From assembly GCA_964036155.1 (NCBI GenBank), contig OZ038423.1:23575249-23639248 (forward strand): a DNA stretch of 64,000 nucleotides. Direction: 5' to 3'. Below, in pieces: positions 60,100-64,000 of this stretch. The position numbers were made by a program, and so were the translations under genes. The stretch comes from Diploscapter coronatus. Taxonomy: Eukaryota; Nematoda; Chromadorea; Rhabditida; Rhabditidae. The first letter of the stretch is position 1; each line of letters begins with the position of its first letter. The notes beneath the pieces were generated by a model. It saw nothing but the letters and a program-made list of their open reading frames with translations. It was not told the origin of the DNA and searched no databases.

Positions 60100-63000
60100 T
60101 CAAATAAGTCTCGGACTGCTCTGGAGGAGTAGCGGCTTAAAGACGAAGAGGGTGTGGTTGTGTTTGCAGAGCGTCACGATGTGACCCGTCTTCGCCACGC
60201 GCAGTCCGACGCAGCGGGAGAGCTGAATTTGAAAATTTATTTATTTTTTATATTTATGTGAAATAGACGATCTTTCATTAAGCTACAGTAAACCTTTTTC
60301 TTCTTCAAATTACAGCACTCCAAATTGCCTACCCTGAATTCATTGTGAGTGAATGACTGTTGGAGACTTCCATCGGCCGTATTGAAGACGACGACATGCA
60401 GATGGTTGCCGTGAGTGTCCGCGACGAGAACGAGACCCGAGGAAGTCACGTCGATGCCGATTGGGTAGGGCGTCTGCGAGGGCTCGCCCAGTTTGCGCAC
60501 GAATTGGCCTGCAAATACTTATTCCTATTACTCTTCAAAGGGATTTTTATTGAGCGCTCGATTCTATTGAATGATTTTTAGGGAACTTTAAAAGATGGTT
60601 TCGATGCAATTATCATTAACACAATTGACGAAAGGCTATCGCGTAGAAACTTCGCAGTTTACTAGAGAATTTTTGAAACATGCATAATCAAATTTCAGAT
60701 TTTTTTAAGAAAAAATTTAACCAACCTTCGAAATTGAAGACCTGGACACAGTGGTGCTTGAAGTCAGTGATGTAGACGTGTTTGTCGAACACAGCCACGT
60801 CGCTCGATTCGCCGATGTGCGACGAGCCGTCGAACCAGAACACCACGCGCATTTGGTCCACATCTGGATTTTTAAAATTTAGAATTCCTTTTACACATAA
60901 AAATTTTCATTGTTCATTAGGATGCTCGCGAGATCTTTATTGTCCACAGGCCATCGGATCCGAAACATCATAGAAAATGTTGCGGATGACATAACCTTGA
61001 TTCAATCTGCCTCGTTAGTTACTCAAAATCAAAACATAAGAGATTGAGATTTAACAACGAGGGTATATTTTAATTTCCAAGAATATGTTTTAGAGTCTCT
61101 TTAAAATTTCGATCATTTCATGAATATTGATAATCCGATATTCTCATATGTATCATAGACCAAAATGAGACATGCTTCAAAAAATCGTTAAATTCCAAAA
61201 GAAATTTCGAAGTTTAATACTTGTTTTGGTCATGGTGAATAAAGTTAAAAAAAAAAAATACCAATGCAATAGACCATTCCGGCAGAGTCCACAAGTACGA
61301 GCTGTCCGATATTCGTGCAGGTTGCTGCAGCCACCTCGATTCCTCCTCGGGGTACGAAGGAGGCTGAAAATTATTTGAAACCTATTTTTTTTCGAAAATA
61401 AAACTTACTCATATTGATTCTCTTGACGAACTCGCCACCCTGGTTGAAGATCTGCGCGCGGGTTTTGCCGTCGACGCCCTTGTCCAACACCACATAGCGC
61501 ACTGCGTCTGCACCGCGGAGCGCAACCACCTTGCGAGGGAAACACAGCTGGCCATCGTCCTGAAAACCTCATTTTAGAATTTCGAGATGAATTGATAGTC
61601 ACTACTTATACCAAAGACTCGTTCTGCCTATTCAATACAAGGTCATTTTGAAACATATTATATCTTCACATCTTATTTTCAGAGGATTTTAGGAAATATA
61701 AGTTTCATAGGGAACTGATAAGAAAGCATTTTCGAGGTGGCTCGATTAACAATGAAAAATAAACTAAACTAAACCGAGAAAAGAGTTGAAATAAATTCAA
61801 TCCAATCGCTCGATATCTCACAATTAGTTTCAAAATTCCAACTTTTATTTTTCTCCTTCAAAAATGTTCAACTAACCGTTCCGGGTCGACCGATTTTCCA
61901 GGGGTGTGGCGGACCGCAGACGATGATCCGATGGTTGTTCGTATCAGCGATCAGAATGTCGTCATTTTCAGACAGGCAGAATCCGCTCGGGCAATGCAGC
62001 TCTCGGATCGTTGAGCCTTGTTGAGAAGTGCCGAACACGCTAAATATTTTGGATAAGTTTCAGAAAAACAAATTACAAAGGGGAAGTTACATTTGATTTT
62101 TAGGCAATTAATCTTAATTCGATTAACTTCTTAATTTTCATATCGACAATTCAAATGCGTTTCAAGTGATTTATGAATTCTCCTGAATAAAATTTACCAT
62201 TGATAAGGCTATGTTTAAACGGTAGAAATTCAAAATCGTAATTTATTCAGGTTCGAATAAGTTTCAGAAAACTCATTAATTCTGCAAGTTTTCCAACTGT
62301 GCTTTTCATTCAAAACACTTATTTGAACAAAAAGTCAAATTTTCTTGTAAAAAAATATCGTACCTATGAATCCTCAGATCTGGTGGTCTACTTCCAGCTT
62401 CTTGGGGCGAAGCTCTCTGGAAAATATTAATTTAAAAGGCGACTTTTATAAGAAAAAAGAGTATCTATAATTTTATCGTAGTTTCAACTTTAAAAATGAT
62501 TATGAATACGGTACCTGCTGATTGGTGCCCATGTTGGCCGCGTTGATTGCATTCACGAGTGCGTTGTTGCCGCCAGACGGGTCCATCGCTCCGCCCACAA
62601 CTGAGACTCCTCCTCAAATTGCAAAATTACTGTATTTGAAAATCGCTAATTTGATAAAAGGATTTTTTATCATTCTACGAATTTTATATCGCTCAGTTTA
62701 AAAGAGCAACATAGATAAAGTCGATTTGAATTAATATTTTTGAGCACATATTTTTATCATTTGCCTTTTCCAGACCGTACCGCATTGATATTGATGTAAA
62801 ATATTACATTTTATCGATTTTTTGAAACATAAGTGGAAAATTCTTACCGGGTCCCATATTGCCCAACGAGAGATTCCTCATTCCAAGCAGAGCCTGTGCG
62901 GTGGTCTGATCCACTCCTGTACCGGCTCCCGCGCCACGAAGTCCTGACAAATTGCCAAGGCGCTAAAATTCAACTTTTTATTTAAAAAAATTCAAATACG

Positions 63001-63948
63001 CTTCAGAAAAAGACTAAATTTGAAGGAATAACAGTTCAAATGCTGCGTTTTAAATAGCTTAACAGAATGAACAGATCTAGAATGTTTTTAATTTGTAAAA
63101 AATTACCATCATTGGATTAGTGGCCAAATTGTTCTGTAGCAATAACTGTTGAGCAGCGGCTGTCTGTATCTTCTGTAAAATTGATTCGTTTAGCCCCGGA
63201 TTTTATATTTCTATTCTTTCCTACATATTAAAATTTTGCTCTATATAAAGATATACCTGAAACTCCTGTTGCAGAGCCAAATTGTTGAAGTTTCCTATCG
63301 AGTTTTGCAGAGAGGTCAGACTGGACAGCGAAGACAGATTCATGCCGCGGAACGCGTTCGTACCTGCAGATTCCTCATCTTCAAATTACTAGTTTCAAAA
63401 ATCCCACCCCCAAGTCCGGCAGCAACGGCGGCGGCAGCGAGTTGACTCTGGAGTTCTGCAGCGGCCGCAGCGTCGAGCGGCGACGTGGCTGTGCCCGGCC
63501 ATTGATAGTTGTTGTAGATTGAGGCTGCCGTAGGGAGGTTCGTCTAAATAGCTTTTTTCTTGAGTCAAGCATGACTATTGAAATCTGACTCGGTATATTT
63601 TGAAACATGTTAACATTTTTATTATTATTTTAAATTCGACGGATCAACTAAGAAGACTCAGATTTCAAAATGTAGATTATTTTGAAGCGTATTTAACAGT
63701 TTTCTAAAATTTACCGCTACAAAATCCTACAACAAAAGTAGTGATAAGGATTGATTTTCTCATTTGATTAGATCGGTCCCAAATGACTAGCCCGACGTTA
63801 AAAACTAGCTCAAAATATCCATTTCTTGGAACATTTATTTTTAAACTCACCATAGAATTGGTGGACGGAGCGAGACTGTTTGGCGGGATAATGGTCTTGT
63901 TCGCTGTGCTTGGCGGGAGTCCAAATGGAGGAGGGTTGGTGGTTCCAA
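60100..63948 (-). CDS. ncl-1: NHL-repeat RNA-binding regulator of the NCL-1/Brat (TRIM-NHL) group, 3' part
   Basis: Fourteen - strand exons (5' to 3'): 63948-63851, 63543-63408, 63363-63257, 63172-63107, 62962-62848, 62600-62515, 62416-62364, 62039-61877, 61559-61409, 61363-61262, 60995-60948, 60863-60726, 60508-60333, 60222-60100. They encode 519 residues; the 5' end lies off the right edge. The first 230 residues are low complexity (Asn, Gln, Ala, Ser, Leu: AAAAAELQSQLAAAAVAAGL, LQQEFQ, TAAAQQLLLQNN). The last 280 form an NHL beta-propeller with six repeats: SVFGTSQQG and NDDILIADTNNHRIIV; YVVLDKG and QIFNQGGEFVKRI; GQLVLVDSAG; VYITDFKHHCVQVFNFEGQ; YPIGIDVTSSGLVLVADTHGNH; LCKHNHTLFVF. The order and spacing follow Brat. 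B-box and coiled coil are expected upstream. Brat/NCL-1 represses translation and ribosomal RNA synthesis; the propeller binds single-stranded RNA in 3' UTRs. The small exon 60995-60948 is the least certain. Confidence 0.85.
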
Positions 63949-64000
63949 CTAAAATCAAATAATAGCATCAGTAATGTAAGACCCAACACACAATAGAAAG
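63949..64000 (-). other. Partial intron of the NHL gene
   Basis: On the - strand the acceptor GATTTTAG adjoins exon 63948-63851, so this edge is intron. The exon starts in phase 1, which shows that coding sequence continues beyond the window. Confidence 0.6.

Larger units (their letters stand above)
282..63606 (-). promoter_or_regulatory. Dispersed intronic motif TGAAAC-N-(T/C)-A, candidate piRNA (GTTTCA) promoter elements
   Basis: On + the motif is close to TTTTGAAAC followed by AT, TT, GT or CT and then A, so on - it reads T-(A/G)-N-GTTTCAAAA. Examples (first base of TGAAAC): 282, 380, 1808, 5540, 5807, 5940, 6353, 6485, 7584, 7909, 8092, 12832, 13193, 56834, 56914, 57007, 60675, 61649, 62823, 63601, with dozens more between. 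It occurs in longer introns and intergenic DNA and is absent from most introns under 100 bp. GTTTCA is the core of the motif upstream of 21U/piRNA genes in nematodes. Assignment as piRNA promoters is inference. Confidence 0.5.

Noticed and set aside
1..64000. CRISPR arrays, prokaryotic operons, phage or plasmid features
   Set aside because: The window is intron-rich nuclear eukaryotic DNA; none of these structures is present.

Overview
This window is eukaryotic, AT-rich chromosomal DNA, almost certainly from a chromadorean nematode. The genes are cut into many small exons with short introns ending in TTTTCAG. Several genes carry an acceptor-like TTTTCAG/TTTTAG just upstream of the first ATG, as expected for spliced-leader trans-splicing. 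The apoptosis gene is of the short CED-4 type (CARD plus NB-ARC, no WD40 tail). The predicted proteins differ too much from the C. elegans sequences I remember to be that species. I assembled exon models by hand from splice signals, reading-frame phase and family similarity. All phases close across each complete gene, but no transcript evidence was available.

Layout. + strand: 3' end of an eEF1A lysine methyltransferase (51-526); Roquin/RLE-1-type RING-ROQ-CCCH RNA regulator (2013-10509); TFPT/INO80F-like coiled-coil subunit (11909-13631); STRAD pseudokinase (13861-16626); doublecortin-like kinase ZYG-8/DCLK (18147-25109); a very large SWR1-class remodeller of the SSL-1/Domino/SRCAP/EP400 family (27074-50454); CED-4 (51670-55451). 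- strand: a small TPR-like protein (56351-57453) and the 3' part of an NHL-repeat protein of the NCL-1/Brat group (60100-63948, running off the right edge). Intergenic regions are 0.2-2.6 kb and contain CT-rich tracts, hairpins and one GC-rich inverted-repeat element.

How the genes relate. TFPT and the SSL-1 ATPase are both chromatin-remodelling subunits. Roquin and NCL-1/Brat are both post-transcriptional regulators. STRAD normally works with LKB1 (PAR-4) and MO25. There is no single pathway here, but two pairs (TFPT then STRAD; NHL then TPR-like) are close enough, with polyA signals and acceptor sites, to be candidate nematode operons.

Main points of interest. (1) The remodeller gene can encode two C-termini: reading through exon 42 gives an AT-hook tail (SRCAP/DOM-B-like), while splicing gives a SANT plus Gln-rich tail (EP400/DOM-A-like). 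(2) A TGAAAC motif, the reverse complement of the GTTTCA core of nematode piRNA promoters, recurs in introns and intergenic DNA across the window, mostly in one orientation regardless of gene direction. This is a candidate intron-embedded piRNA domain. (3) Two tiny hAT-type MITEs with perfect 8-bp target-site duplications lie in the DCLK introns, and a separate 303-bp element with a 3-bp duplication lies near 59.5 kb. (4) Three GC-AG introns and several non-CAG acceptors are needed to keep conserved proteins in frame.
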